28,642 nucleotides of DNA from Sphingopyxis sp. GTDB taxonomy: Bacteria > Pseudomonadota > Alphaproteobacteria > Sphingomonadales > Sphingomonadaceae. The stretch spans positions 1-28,642 of the forward strand of contig JACEST010000006.1 in NCBI GenBank assembly GCA_013911715.1, given 5' to 3'. Made by a program: the position numbers and the translations under genes. Position 1 is the first letter of the stretch; the number at the start of each line of letters is the position of its first letter. The notes beneath the pieces are model-generated. The model made no database searches. It was not told the DNA's origin and worked only from the letters and a program-made list of their open reading frames with translations. This document shows, one piece after another, positions 20,369 through 28,642 of this stretch.

Positions 20369-21662
20369 CCTTGTTCACCTCCAGAAAGCGGCGCGGGTTG
20401 ACCGCGGCGCCGTTGATGCGGACTTCGAAATGCAAATGGCTGCCCGTCGAGCGCCCGGTCGAACCCATGCGGCCAATTTTGTCGCCTGCCGCGACCGTCT
20501 GGCCGGCGCGCACGTCAAAGCCCGACAAATGGGCGTAGCGCGTCATGATGCCCTGGCCATGGTCGATCTCGATGGTCCGGCCATAGCCGCCCTGCGTACC
20601 GACGCTAGCCACGCGCCCAGGCGCGGCGGCCAGGATCGGGGTGCCAACCGGCCCCTTGAAATCGAGACCATTGTGCATCGCCGCGCCTCCGCTGAACGGG
20701 TCGCTGCGATAACCAAAGCCCGAAGACATGAGGGTGATGCTCGCGGGCTTGCCCGACGGCATGGCGACGAGCGTGCGCTCGAGCACTTCCATGCGGAACA
20801 GCGCGCCTTCCAATGCGGCAAATGCCGGGCCGAGCGCGCGGGCGCGGCCCATGCGGCCGGTATAGGGGATGAAGGGACCACCACGGCCGCGCGCGGCGTT
20901 CTGGACCAGTGCTTTGGGATTGAGCCCCAGCTTGGCGACCGCTGCCTCGGCCTGCTCGGCGCGCGCATTGACCGCGGTCAGCAAGCGACCGGCAAAGGCT
21001 TCCTGCCGCGCCTCGATGCGCGCCAGCGCCTGCATTTCGGGGGGCAGATTGGGATCGATGGCGAAACTGGTTTTCAGCGGCTTAGCGGGGGTGGTCGCCT
21101 CACCCGGCTGCGGCGCAGCGGCGGCGTCTTCGCCAAAATGCTGGTTGAACAAATTGTCGAGGTGCGACTGGCGCTCATCTAGGTCGGCGGCGGTCTCGAC
21201 GATGCGGTTCTGATATTTGGCAATGCGCGCTTCGGCGGCGGCGGCCTTGGCCTGCTGCGCGGCAACGGCGGCGCGCTCATCGGCGGTCAGCCACTGGTTG
21301 ACCAGCATCGCGACGGTAAATGCCGCCCATGCGACCAGCACCACAGCGGCAATGGCGGCTACGCGCTTTTGCAACGCCGCGCTGATCCGGATGAAGCGGA
21401 CCTGGCCGTGCGTGCGCACAAAAATCTCATGGTCCTGAAACAATGACGCAACACGCTTGCGCCACTGGCTCAAGCCAGTCGGTGATGATGGCAAGGTGAC
21501 GACCCCATCCGCTTTCCGGGCTGATGATTGGTCATCGCCCCTTAGTTGTGCCGCGCCCGTAGCAGGCGCGCGCGAGGAGTCCGACTCATACTTCCATGAC
21601 TCGGGCCGAGCCGAAAGATGCACACGGTGAAGCGTGAATAGCCGTGCGTATGGGCCACCCAA
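20307..21662 (-). CDS. M23-family murein endopeptidase, bactofilin partner (start uncertain)
   Basis: Up to 451 residues. A cytoplasmic N-terminal segment (EIFVRTHGQVRFIRISAALQKRV), one transmembrane helix (AAIAAVVLVAWAAFTVAMLV), an Ala-rich coiled coil (ADERAAVAAQQAKAAAAEARIAKYQNRIVETAADLDE), then a C-terminal LytM domain with HNGLDFKGPVGTPI (His about 329) and HLHFEVRINGAAVNPRRFL (His about 409). All zinc-site residues needed for activity appear present. The pairing with a bactofilin matches known shape modules such as LmdC-BacA and Csd1-CcmA. No ATG precedes the membrane helix in this frame; TTG at 21662 or GTG at 21623 or a later TTG must serve. Confidence 0.88.
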   Translation of the reverse strand: MGGPYARLFTLHRVHLSARPESWKYESDSSRAPATGAAQLRGDDQSSARKADGVVTLPSSPTGLSQWRKRVASLFQDHEIFVRTHGQVRFIRISAALQKRVAAIAAVVLVAWAAFTVAMLVNQWLTADERAAVAAQQAKAAAAEARIAKYQNRIVETAADLDERQSHLDNLFNQHFGEDAAAAPQPGEATTPAKPLKTSFAIDPNLPPEMQALARIEARQEAFAGRLLTAVNARAEQAEAAVAKLGLNPKALVQNAARGRGGPFIPYTGRMGRARALGPAFAALEGALFRMEVLERTLVAMPSGKPASITLMSSGFGYRSDPFSGGAAMHNGLDFKGPVGTPILAAAPGRVASVGTQGGYGRTIEIDHGQGIMTRYAHLSGFDVRAGQTVAAGDKIGRMGSTGRSTGSHLHFEVRINGAAVNPRRFLEVNKDVLEAKADARERVAAVERSQ

Positions 21663-21741
21663 ATCGTCGCAATCTGTTTCATAATGGAGCGAATCGGGCC
21701 GGTTGACGGCTCCCTAACCTTTGTCGGGTAAGCGCCATTGC

Positions 21742-23154
21742 ATGACGATGATGCGCCCGTTGGTTGCCGCGCCGACCGCCACTGTGCTGCCCCAAGGCGG
21801 TGCGGCGCGATTGACACGCCCGGCATCGGCAGTGAGCGCGGGGGTTGGTTATGCCGGCCTTGTCGGGCTGCTCATCTATTTGCTGGCAGCGCGTTACGCG
21901 CCCGACATTGCCGCCATACTGGGCGTCGACTGGGGCGACCGCGGCGCGCTGAGCGGGCCAAGCTCGGCGATTGTCAGCGTGCTGGCATGCGGAATGCCGA
22001 TGGTGCTGTGGTCGGTGTTGGTGGATAAAGTCCACCGCAATCCGACCACCGGCATCGACTGGGCGCTGCGCCGCCCGTGGCGCGACACGCTCGACATCAG
22101 CCTCGTCAAACTCGCCGGGCTATGGGCGACCTGGGGGTTGATTGCCCTGGGCTATGGCGGGCTGCGCTATTATTGGCAGGGGCAATATCTTTTCTCGATG
22201 CAGCTGTTGGGCGCAATCCTGCCCGCGATGCTGATCGCCTCGGTGCCCTATATTTTATGGCTCGACCGGCGGCTGGTGAATCCGCGCGATGGCTGTCATG
22301 CTTTTGGCAGCTGGCTGATGGGGCAAGGCGTCGATGCCGACGCGCGGCGCGCCATCGCCCACCATTTGCGCGCCTGGGCAGTCAAAGGATTTTTCACCGC
22401 CTTCATGCTGTCGATCGTCCCGGGCAATTTTGCTAGTCTGGTGACCGTGCCGCTCGCCGAGGTGATCGCCAGCCCCTATGCACTGACCTTGTGGACAATA
22501 AATTTGCTGTTCCTCGTCGATGTCCATGTGGCAACAGTCGGCTATATCCTGACGGTCAAGCCGCTCGACGCGCATATTCGCACGGCCAATCCCTATGGCA
22601 TGGCGTGGGTCGCGGCGCTGATCTGCTATCCGCCCTTCATCCTGATGAACGCGGGCGGTCCGCTCGACTATCATGCCGGGGCGGCCGACTGGGGCCATTG
22701 GTTCGCAGGACAGGACATGCTGCTGATCGTGTGGGGCACATTGTTGGTCGTGCTGACGGCGGTGTATAGTTGGGCGACGCTGGCGTTCGGCATCCGCTTC
22801 TCGAACCTCACGCACCGTGGCATCATCACCCATGGCCCCTACCGCTTCACCCGCCACCCGGCCTATGTCGCCAAGAATTTGACCTGGTGGCTGGGCGCGA
22901 TGCCCTTTCTGGTCACCAGCGGCAGCATGGTCGAAGGTCTGCGCAACGCGGTGCTGCTCGGCGTCGTCAGCCTGATCTATTACTGGCGCGCCAAGACCGA
23001 GGAAAAACATCTGCTCGCCGACCCGGCCTATGCCGCCTATTGGCATTGGGCGCAGCGCCATGCGCTGGTCCCGCGCCTGTGCGCGCGCCTGACCGGGCGA
23101 AGCCAGCCGCTGGTGGTGCTGGAACCCGACCCGCGCGTGGGGCCGGTGGCGTAA
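21742..23154 (+). CDS. Isoprenylcysteine carboxyl methyltransferase (ICMT)-like membrane protein
   Basis: 470 residues, about nine or ten hydrophobic segments (for example VGYAGLVGLLIYLLAARYA, LLGAILPAMLIASVPYILWL, MLLIVWGTLLVVLTAVYSWATLAF). The C-terminal domain has the ICMT/PEMT-type S-adenosylmethionine-binding pattern: ITHGPYRFTRHPAYVAKNLTWW (about residue 363), then RAKTEEKHLLADPAYAAYWHWAQ. Bacterial members methylate small lipids, isoprenoids or unknown acceptors; the long N-terminal membrane portion is beyond the minimal domain. ATG codons at 21742, 21748 and 21751 compete; the first is given. It diverges from the M23 gene and ends at a shared terminator. Confidence 0.82.
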   Translation: MTMMRPLVAAPTATVLPQGGAARLTRPASAVSAGVGYAGLVGLLIYLLAARYAPDIAAILGVDWGDRGALSGPSSAIVSVLACGMPMVLWSVLVDKVHRNPTTGIDWALRRPWRDTLDISLVKLAGLWATWGLIALGYGGLRYYWQGQYLFSMQLLGAILPAMLIASVPYILWLDRRLVNPRDGCHAFGSWLMGQGVDADARRAIAHHLRAWAVKGFFTAFMLSIVPGNFASLVTVPLAEVIASPYALTLWTINLLFLVDVHVATVGYILTVKPLDAHIRTANPYGMAWVAALICYPPFILMNAGGPLDYHAGAADWGHWFAGQDMLLIVWGTLLVVLTAVYSWATLAFGIRFSNLTHRGIITHGPYRFTRHPAYVAKNLTWWLGAMPFLVTSGSMVEGLRNAVLLGVVSLIYYWRAKTEEKHLLADPAYAAYWHWAQRHALVPRLCARLTGRSQPLVVLEPDPRVGPVA

Positions 23155-23158
23155 AGCA

Positions 23159-23187
23159 AGGGGCCCGGCAATGCTGCCGAGGCCCCT
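23159..23187. terminator. Bidirectional hairpin terminator
   Basis: AGGGGCC (23159-23165) pairs with GGCCCCT (23181-23187), with an inner GGCA/TGCC pair. It lies in the 52-base gap between the convergent ICMT-like and TonB-receptor genes. A T-rich stretch (CTATTTCTTC) follows on the plus strand; no clear T-run on the minus strand. Confidence 0.7.
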
Positions 23188-23206
23188 CTATTTCTTCGGC
23201 TTCAGA

Positions 23207-25540
23207 TCAGAATTTGAACCCGGCCTCAACGCCCCAGATGCGCGGTTCGTTGACGAAGCCGGTGAGGTTGTTGAAATCAATGCCGCCCACCGCCGATGTA
23301 TCGCCGGTGATGTTGCGCACGAACGCTGACAGATCATAGCTGTCGGTTTTGTAGCCGACGCGCAGACCGCCTTCGAGCAGGCTGGCGTCGGTAAACTCCA
23401 CCGAGCGATACAGGAAGAAATGGATGCGGCTGCGATAGGCCCAGTCGGTGTAGGCATAGACTTCGCCATTGCCGACGGGAATGCCATAGCGCGCCGTCCA
23501 GTTGGCAATCCAGCGTGGGCTTTGCGGCAGGCTGTTGCCATCGATGTTGACGATGGCCGCGCTGAACGGCGCTGCCGCCGTCACAATCGGGTCGGTGACG
23601 GTGCATAGCGAAGGATCACCGGGCAACAGGTCGAGCCGCACCGCGCCGCACGCCGCCGTGGTCAGGCCAGTGCTGCGAATTTCGGTGTTGTTGTACGACA
23701 GGCCGGCGGTCAGCGTCAGTTCGGGCACCGGACGCAGTTCAAGGTCGGCTTCAAAGCCATAGCCGCGAACATTGTCGGCGTTGATCAGGCGGTTGGCATT
23801 GACCCCGCCGCCGACCGCCGTCAGCTGCGCATCGTTGAGGTTGTAGAGAAAGCCGTTCAAGTTGAACCGACCACGTCCATCGAGAAAGGTCGATTTGATC
23901 CCCGCTTCCCACGACAGGATCGTTTCGGAATCGCCGATGGTCACGCCGTCCTCCAGCGGGGTCGCGGTCGCGGGCGGGAACAGCACGCGGCCCTGGATCG
24001 ACGGCGCGCGATAGCCACGCGCAACGCGGGCATAAAGGTTTACGTCGTCATTGACCGCATAAGTTGCGCTGATGTCCCAGGTAATGGTGTCATCATCGAC
24101 CGAGCGGGTCACGGTGCCGAGTGGGTTCTGCAGGAATGCCGGGAACTGCGTGTCACGGCTGCGCACCACCACGAAATCGCGGCTGTCGTTGTTGTAGCGC
24201 AGACCGCCGGTGACCGACAGCGCGTCGGTCAGCTGATAGGTCAGCGAACCGAAGATACCATAGGCCTCGCTCTGCTGGTCCTGCCGTACCAAAATGTTGA
24301 TGCCGCCTGGCGCATTGTTGGGATCGCCCAGCGTCGAAAAATTTTCGCTGACGATGGTCAGGTCTTCGTCGAAGTAAAAGACACCGGCCTGATAGCTTAG
24401 CGGGCCGTCGCCGTTGCTGGCGATGCGGAATTCCTGCGTGAACTGGCTCAGGCTGGGCACGCTATCGCGCGTTTCGGCGGTGAAGGGGATTTGGCCGGGG
24501 CCGGTAAGGTTGGGCGGCAGGAAATTGGCGCCGAAACCGCCGTCGACATCGCCGACCGAGGTGGCATCGCCGTCCCAATAGCTCGTCACCGAAATAAAAT
24601 CGACAGCACCGGCATCATAGGTGATGCGCGCCGACAGGTTCCAGGTATCGACCTCTTGCTCATTTTGCCCATCGACCGACACCTGGTTGCGGCGGAAATT
24701 GGCGTTGAGGCCGCTCTGGCCCTTGGTGAAGACATTGGCGCGGAACACGCGCGCGGTGCCGTCGAGCGAACGGATCTGGCCGCCGAGCAAAATGTCGAGG
24801 TCGTCACTGGGTTCGATCCGCAACTGCGCGCGCGCGGCAAATTCGTCAAAACCCTCTAGCGCGTCGCGGGTCGTGCCCGACGGCAGGACATTGTCGATAT
24901 AATCGTCCTGGCGCTGATACATGGCGGCGATACGCGCCGACACGGTGTCCGACAGCTTGCCACCGACGGCGCCTTGTGCATTGATGGCGTTGTAGCGGCC
25001 ATAGGAAATGCGGCCATAGCCATTGGTGTCATCGCCGGGCTTGACCGAATCAAATTTGACGATGCCTGCCGGGGTGTTGCGGCCGAACAGCGTACCCTGC
25101 GGCCCGCGCAGCACTTCGACGCGGTCGAGGTCGAACACCGGAAAACCCTTGAGGATCGGGTTTTCAAGCACGACGTCGTCATAAACTAGGCTGACCGGCT
25201 GCGATGCGTTAAAGTCAAAATCAGTGTTGCCGAGGCCGCGGATGTAGAAGCGCGGGAAGGTGCGACCGAACGAGCTTTCGATGATCAGGCTGGGGACGCG
25301 GCCCGACAGGCCGCGAATATCGACGCCGCCCGCAGTGATGGCATCCAGCTTGTCGCCGCCGACTGCGGTGATCGACAAAGGAATGTCCTGAAGATTTTCT
25401 TCGCGGCGCTGCGCGGTGACGATGATGTCGCCCAGCGTGCCATCTTCCTGCGCGGTCGTGTCCTGCGCAACGGCGGGCGCGGCCCAGGCGGTCGCAGCCA
25501 GGGCGGTAGTAAGCGAAAGGGCGGAAATCAGGCGGCGCAT
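23207..25540 (-). CDS. TonB-dependent outer-membrane receptor
   Basis: 777 residues. Signal peptide MRRLISALSLTTALAATAWA ... AVAQ (26 residues), then DIIVTAQRREENLQDIPLSITAVGG, the TonB-box/plug start typical of sphingomonad receptors. Plug motifs include RFYIRGLGN and VEVLRGPQGTLFGRNTPAGIVKF; the rest is a 22-strand barrel ending in aromatic Phe (VEAGFKF). These proteins import large or scarce substrates using TonB energy. No nearby gene suggests the ligand (no regulator, hydrolase or transporter), so it is unknown. AGGAG lies eight bases before the ATG at 25540; an upstream ATG at 25582 would spoil the signal peptide. Confidence 0.95.
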   Translation of the reverse strand: MRRLISALSLTTALAATAWAAPAVAQDTTAQEDGTLGDIIVTAQRREENLQDIPLSITAVGGDKLDAITAGGVDIRGLSGRVPSLIIESSFGRTFPRFYIRGLGNTDFDFNASQPVSLVYDDVVLENPILKGFPVFDLDRVEVLRGPQGTLFGRNTPAGIVKFDSVKPGDDTNGYGRISYGRYNAINAQGAVGGKLSDTVSARIAAMYQRQDDYIDNVLPSGTTRDALEGFDEFAARAQLRIEPSDDLDILLGGQIRSLDGTARVFRANVFTKGQSGLNANFRRNQVSVDGQNEQEVDTWNLSARITYDAGAVDFISVTSYWDGDATSVGDVDGGFGANFLPPNLTGPGQIPFTAETRDSVPSLSQFTQEFRIASNGDGPLSYQAGVFYFDEDLTIVSENFSTLGDPNNAPGGINILVRQDQQSEAYGIFGSLTYQLTDALSVTGGLRYNNDSRDFVVVRSRDTQFPAFLQNPLGTVTRSVDDDTITWDISATYAVNDDVNLYARVARGYRAPSIQGRVLFPPATATPLEDGVTIGDSETILSWEAGIKSTFLDGRGRFNLNGFLYNLNDAQLTAVGGGVNANRLINADNVRGYGFEADLELRPVPELTLTAGLSYNNTEIRSTGLTTAACGAVRLDLLPGDPSLCTVTDPIVTAAAPFSAAIVNIDGNSLPQSPRWIANWTARYGIPVGNGEVYAYTDWAYRSRIHFFLYRSVEFTDASLLEGGLRVGYKTDSYDLSAFVRNITGDTSAVGGIDFNNLTGFVNEPRIWGVEAGFKF

Positions 25541-25705
25541 CGGGTCTGCTCCTGCAACAATGATGGAAAACGCGGATCGCATGGCAACCCGTCAAAGGGT
25601 CTGACTGCGCCGTTGTCCTGCAAGACGCGCAGCGTCAACGCCTCACACGCCACTGACAGTCAATAATTGCACCACTGTTGCATTTTTGCGGCGGTTTGTG
25701 ACAGT

Positions 25706-27079
25706 CTAAAAACTGAGCTCGTCATAAAGCGGGTCGAGCGATCCGCCCCATGGCCCTTCATAACGCTTGATGAGGTCATGCGCCGGCGACACGCCGCTTG
25801 CGACGATGCGGCGCAGCGGCTCCAGAAAGCCCACTTCGGTATCGCCCATCGCATTGACCTCGCCGCGTGCGATCAGACCAGCGCTGGCAATATCGATCAC
25901 ATGTTTGGCCAGATCGCCGACTGTCCCGCCGCCCGGCGCGGGCGCGCACAGCCCCTCGCGCGGCACGGCGTCGCGCAGCGCCTGTTGCTCGGCGATGCTC
26001 CAATTTTTGACCAAGTCCCATGCTGCATCGAGTGCGCCCTGATCATAGAGCAGCCCGACCCACAACGCAGGCAGCGCGCAGATTCGGTTCCATGGCCCCC
26101 CATCGGCCCCGCGCATTTCGAGATAATTCTTGAGCCGCACCTCGGGAAAGGCGGTCGACAGATGGTCCATCCAGTCGGCCGCGCGCGGCAGCTCGCCGGG
26201 GAGCGCGGGAAGTTCGCCGCGCATGAAGTCCCGGAACGACTGGCCCGCCGCGTCGATATATTTGCCGTCGCGAAACACGAAATACATCGGCACATCGAGC
26301 ATGTAATCGACATAGCGTTCATAGCCGAAATCTTCGTCAAACACGAACGGGATCATGCCGGTGCGCGCGGGATCCGTGTCGGTCCAGATGTGGCTGCGAT
26401 AGGACAGGAAACCGTTGGGTTTGCCTTCGGTGAACGGCGAGCTCGCAAACAGCGCGGTGGCAACAGGCTGCAGCGCCAGCGAAACGCGGAACTTCTGCAC
26501 CATGTCAGCCTCGCTTGAATAATCGAGGTTGGTCTGGATGGTGCAGGTGCGCAGCATCATGTCGAGCCCCATGGTGCCGACACGCGGCATATGGTCGAGC
26601 ATGATCTTGTACCGACCCTTGGGCATGATTGGCAGCTCGGCGCGCGTCTTGTCCGGCCACATGCCGAGACCGAGGAAACCGAGACCAAGCTCTGCCCCCA
26701 CTTCCTTGACCTGTTTGAGATGGCGTCCGGTTTCCGCGCAGGTCTGGTGCAGATTTTCAAGCGGCGCGCCCGATAATTCAAGCTGGCCCGCCGGTTCCAA
26801 ACTGACGGTGCCGTCGCTGCCTGCCAGCGCGATCACATTGTCGCCCTCGATCACCGGCTCCCAGCCAAAGCGGGTGAGCGCCATAAGCAGGTCGCGGATA
26901 CCGCCGGGCTCGGCATAGCTGGGGGCGCGATGGTCGCTGGTGCGATAGACGAATTTCTCATGCTCGGTGCCGATGCGCCATGCCGATTTGGGCTTTTCGC
27001 CTTTGGTCATCGGCGCCACCAACTGGTCGCGATGCTCGATGAAGGGATCGTTTTGATTTGAAACCTGACGCGTGCTCAT
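25706..27079 (-). CDS. gshA: Glutamate-cysteine ligase, plant/alphaproteobacterial type
   Basis: 457 residues; catalyses the first, rate-limiting step of glutathione synthesis. Signatures: WRIGTEHEKFVY (residues 34-45, glutamate/ATP-binding acidic cluster), GDGTVSLEPAGQLELSGAPL-like stretch, MPRVGTMGLDMMLRTCTIQTNLDY, and PEVRLKNYLEMRGADGG near the C-terminus. This is the GCS2-related class found in plants and alphaproteobacteria, not the E. coli class. The window also encodes two glutathione transferases. It ends 165 bases upstream of the receptor start; the intervening gap contains TGACAGTC twice (25654 and 25699) and no clear promoter. Confidence 0.95.
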   Translation of the reverse strand: MSTRQVSNQNDPFIEHRDQLVAPMTKGEKPKSAWRIGTEHEKFVYRTSDHRAPSYAEPGGIRDLLMALTRFGWEPVIEGDNVIALAGSDGTVSLEPAGQLELSGAPLENLHQTCAETGRHLKQVKEVGAELGLGFLGLGMWPDKTRAELPIMPKGRYKIMLDHMPRVGTMGLDMMLRTCTIQTNLDYSSEADMVQKFRVSLALQPVATALFASSPFTEGKPNGFLSYRSHIWTDTDPARTGMIPFVFDEDFGYERYVDYMLDVPMYFVFRDGKYIDAAGQSFRDFMRGELPALPGELPRAADWMDHLSTAFPEVRLKNYLEMRGADGGPWNRICALPALWVGLLYDQGALDAAWDLVKNWSIAEQQALRDAVPREGLCAPAPGGGTVGDLAKHVIDIASAGLIARGEVNAMGDTEVGFLEPLRRIVASGVSPAHDLIKRYEGPWGGSLDPLYDELSF

Positions 27080-27128
27080 CGCTGCCGTTTAGTAAGTCTC
27101 CGGCGGCTTGGCCAGTCCCGTTTGTCGA

Positions 27129-28642
27129 TCAATTGACGGTGACCTGAAAGGTAAAGGCACGGGCGCTATTTGGCCCAATCGCCGTCGCACTGGCGGCGAT
27201 GGTCGTCCCGCCAATTGACGCGCCATCGGGGTCGCTTTCGTCGCCGCCCGCCGCATCGTCATCTTCGACAGTCGCGGCGCTGCCGCAGCTTGTCCCTGAA
27301 CGAATACTGCCCGGAATGAAAGTGGTGGCGGCGGGCAAAGCGTCGGCGATGCTGACGCCAGTGGCGGTGCCGCTGTCGGGGTTGGCGATGGTGATGCAAT
27401 ATTGCACGACCGCGCCGGGGATGGCTTTGGGGTTGGTCGTGGCATTGACAGGATCGCTGACCACGCTGCTGATTTTCGTGACCGACAGGTTGGCGACCGG
27501 GCGGCAAAAGGTGAAATCATGGATGGCAATGGCTTGTTGTCCCGGGTTGGCGGGAGCAAGGCTGTGGTTGCCATATTCGATCGTGATAAGATCGACCGGG
27601 TTGGCGAAAGTCACGACGACATTGCCATTGGCGCTGGCGTCGGCCGATGTGGCGTCGCCAAATGCGCTGTTGCCAACCACAAAGTTGGACACGCCGTTGG
27701 TGAGCTGCGGGATGACCGGGGTACCATTAAAGCTGCCGGTCACGGTGGCGCGATCGGCAAATTGCCCGCTTGCAAAATCGACGTCGAACAAGCGGAATTG
27801 GGCACCCGCCACGCCGCTGGGCAGCGTCACCACCGTCGTCGCTGCACCGGTCTGGCTGGTCATATCAACCAGTTCAAAGATCGAAAATTGCGCGGGAGCA
27901 AGGCCGCCCGTGACGACATTCTGCCGCGCCGGACTTTGCCCGCCAAAGGCCGCATTGTTGAGGAACGCGCCGCCCGAAATGGCAATGGCGAAATTGACCG
28001 AGCCAAGATTGGCCACGGGAAAGCTGGCATTGGTGGTGCCTGGGGTCCAGCTGACACTGTCCCAGTCATGGATGGTGGTGCCCGCCGGACAGACCAAATT
28101 CGGCGGCGTTCCCGCCACCCGCGTTCCCGCCACGGTGAAGTTGACGGACGCGCTGTCATCTTCACCATTGATGCCATTATTGGGCGTCGAATCGAGATCG
28201 GGCACCGACGATGCGGTCACCTGCGCACTGTTGGTGATGGTCGCCCCGGCCGTTGCAGTGACCGCGCCGGTGATGGTCAATGTTCGCGTTGCAGCAGGGG
28301 CCAGCGTGCCAACGCTCCATTGCCCAGTGCCGGGGTCAAAGCTCGACCCGCCGCCCGCCACATGACTGCTATAGGCGAACCCCAGCGGCAGCAGGTCTTC
28401 GACGATGACGCCTGTGGCGGTGTTGGGCGATGCGGCGGCGTTGGAAACTGTCAGCGTATAGGTGATGGATGCGCCATTGGCGGGTGTTGCATTGCTTACC
28501 GTCTTGGTCAGCGACAGGTCGGCAAAAGCGGTCGGAGCCTGCGTCAGGAACAAATCGGCACGAACGAAGTTGCCATTGTCGGAACCGGAGAAAATGTCGC
28601 AAATTTCCAGCCGCCAGGTCCCGGCGCTATTCTGCCCGCCAA
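27129..28642 (-). CDS. Large secreted protein with P-domain-like segment and DUF11 repeats (N-terminus beyond the right edge)
   Basis: At least 504 residues; the reading frame is open to the window edge, so the start is not here. The first visible residues, SAGTWRLEICDIFSGSDNGNFVRADLFLTQ, match the end of a proprotein-convertase P-like beta-domain. Next is a DUF11 repeat (FADLSLTKTVSNATPANGASITYTLTVSNA ... GVIVEDLLPLGFAYSSH ... WSVGTLAPAATRTLTITGAV). A central unassigned beta-rich region with FRLFDVDF and a PEP-CTERM-like flavour follows, then a second DUF11 repeat (VANLSVTKISSVVSDPVN ... IADALPAATTFIPGS). There is no sorting tail; it ends FTFQVTVN. Probably a surface or secreted adhesin-like protein; the function is unknown. 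Confidence 0.8.
   Translation of the reverse strand, partial: GGQNSAGTWRLEICDIFSGSDNGNFVRADLFLTQAPTAFADLSLTKTVSNATPANGASITYTLTVSNAAASPNTATGVIVEDLLPLGFAYSSHVAGGGSSFDPGTGQWSVGTLAPAATRTLTITGAVTATAGATITNSAQVTASSVPDLDSTPNNGINGEDDSASVNFTVAGTRVAGTPPNLVCPAGTTIHDWDSVSWTPGTTNASFPVANLGSVNFAIAISGGAFLNNAAFGGQSPARQNVVTGGLAPAQFSIFELVDMTSQTGAATTVVTLPSGVAGAQFRLFDVDFASGQFADRATVTGSFNGTPVIPQLTNGVSNFVVGNSAFGDATSADASANGNVVVTFANPVDLITIEYGNHSLAPANPGQQAIAIHDFTFCRPVANLSVTKISSVVSDPVNATTNPKAIPGAVVQYCITIANPDSGTATGVSIADALPAATTFIPGSIRSGTSCGSAATVEDDDAAGGDESDPDGASIGGTTIAASATAIGPNSARAFTFQVTVN

Noticed and set aside
19466..20401. 311-residue plus-strand frame after the toxin
   Set aside because: It runs through the family D repeat and then antisense to the bactofilin; no domain is visible.
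25541..25705. Possible regulatory site made of two TGACAGTC direct repeats upstream of the TonB receptor
   Set aside because: Only eight bases repeated, one copy overlapping the gshA stop; without a convincing promoter nearby it could be chance.
27199..28365. 388-residue plus-strand open frame opposite the DUF11 protein
   Set aside because: The minus-strand frame has clear DUF11 repeats; the plus frame has no domain and mirrors the repeats.

Overview
The window looks like chromosomal DNA of a sphingomonad (Alphaproteobacteria, Sphingomonadales; something close to Sphingopyxis is the best guess). It is GC-rich and almost fully coding. It carries alphaproteobacterial gene sets (secB-murJ-trpS, a Tim44/TimA adaptor with mltA and smr, rpmH-rnpA-yidD-yidC-yihA), a plant-type glutamate-cysteine ligase and a typical sphingomonad TonB-dependent receptor. 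This rests on gene content and order read by eye; no database search was run.

Layout. 1-2742 (minus): secB, murJ and the 5' part of trpS. 2890-5573 (plus): a recognisable sigma70-type promoter, then TimA-like adaptor, mltA and smr. 5550-8091: dapE (minus, overlapping the smr tail), a divergent cupin gene and a glutathione S-transferase. 8244-12074 (minus): a small PGPGW-type membrane protein, rpmH, rnpA, yidD, yidC and yihA, the protein-insertion and RNase P block. 12130-12849: exported ClpP-fold-like protein. 13132-16646 (minus): a compact six-gene module, TetR regulator - DUF1428 - two-domain VOC - PhnB-like VOC - GST - SRPBCC, with a promoter/operator of readable architecture. 16775-18283 (plus): comM-type AAA+ ATPase. 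18542-19499 (plus): an Xre/RES toxin-antitoxin pair with its own promoter. 19895-21662 (minus): M23 peptidase overlapping a bactofilin, a cell-shape pair, with a divergent ICMT-like membrane methyltransferase. 23207-27079 (minus): TonB-dependent receptor and gshA. 27129-end (minus): C-terminal part of a large secreted protein with a P-domain-like segment and DUF11 repeats.

The most distinctive feature is intergenic. At least seven families of palindromic repeats are scattered between genes: an 80-bp element in two opposite-facing copies plus a half copy, a ~150-bp element with long purine-rich inverted arms in three copies plus a divergent cousin, and several one-copy elements that look like genome-wide families. 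They sit between operon genes and in divergent promoters, and one appears to supply the ribosome-binding site of yihA. No rRNA, tRNA, CRISPR array, transposase or prophage gene was seen. I found no clearly new multi-gene system; the best candidates for a second look are the TetR-controlled VOC/GST module with a probably leaderless regulator, the toxin-antitoxin promoter, and the repeat families.
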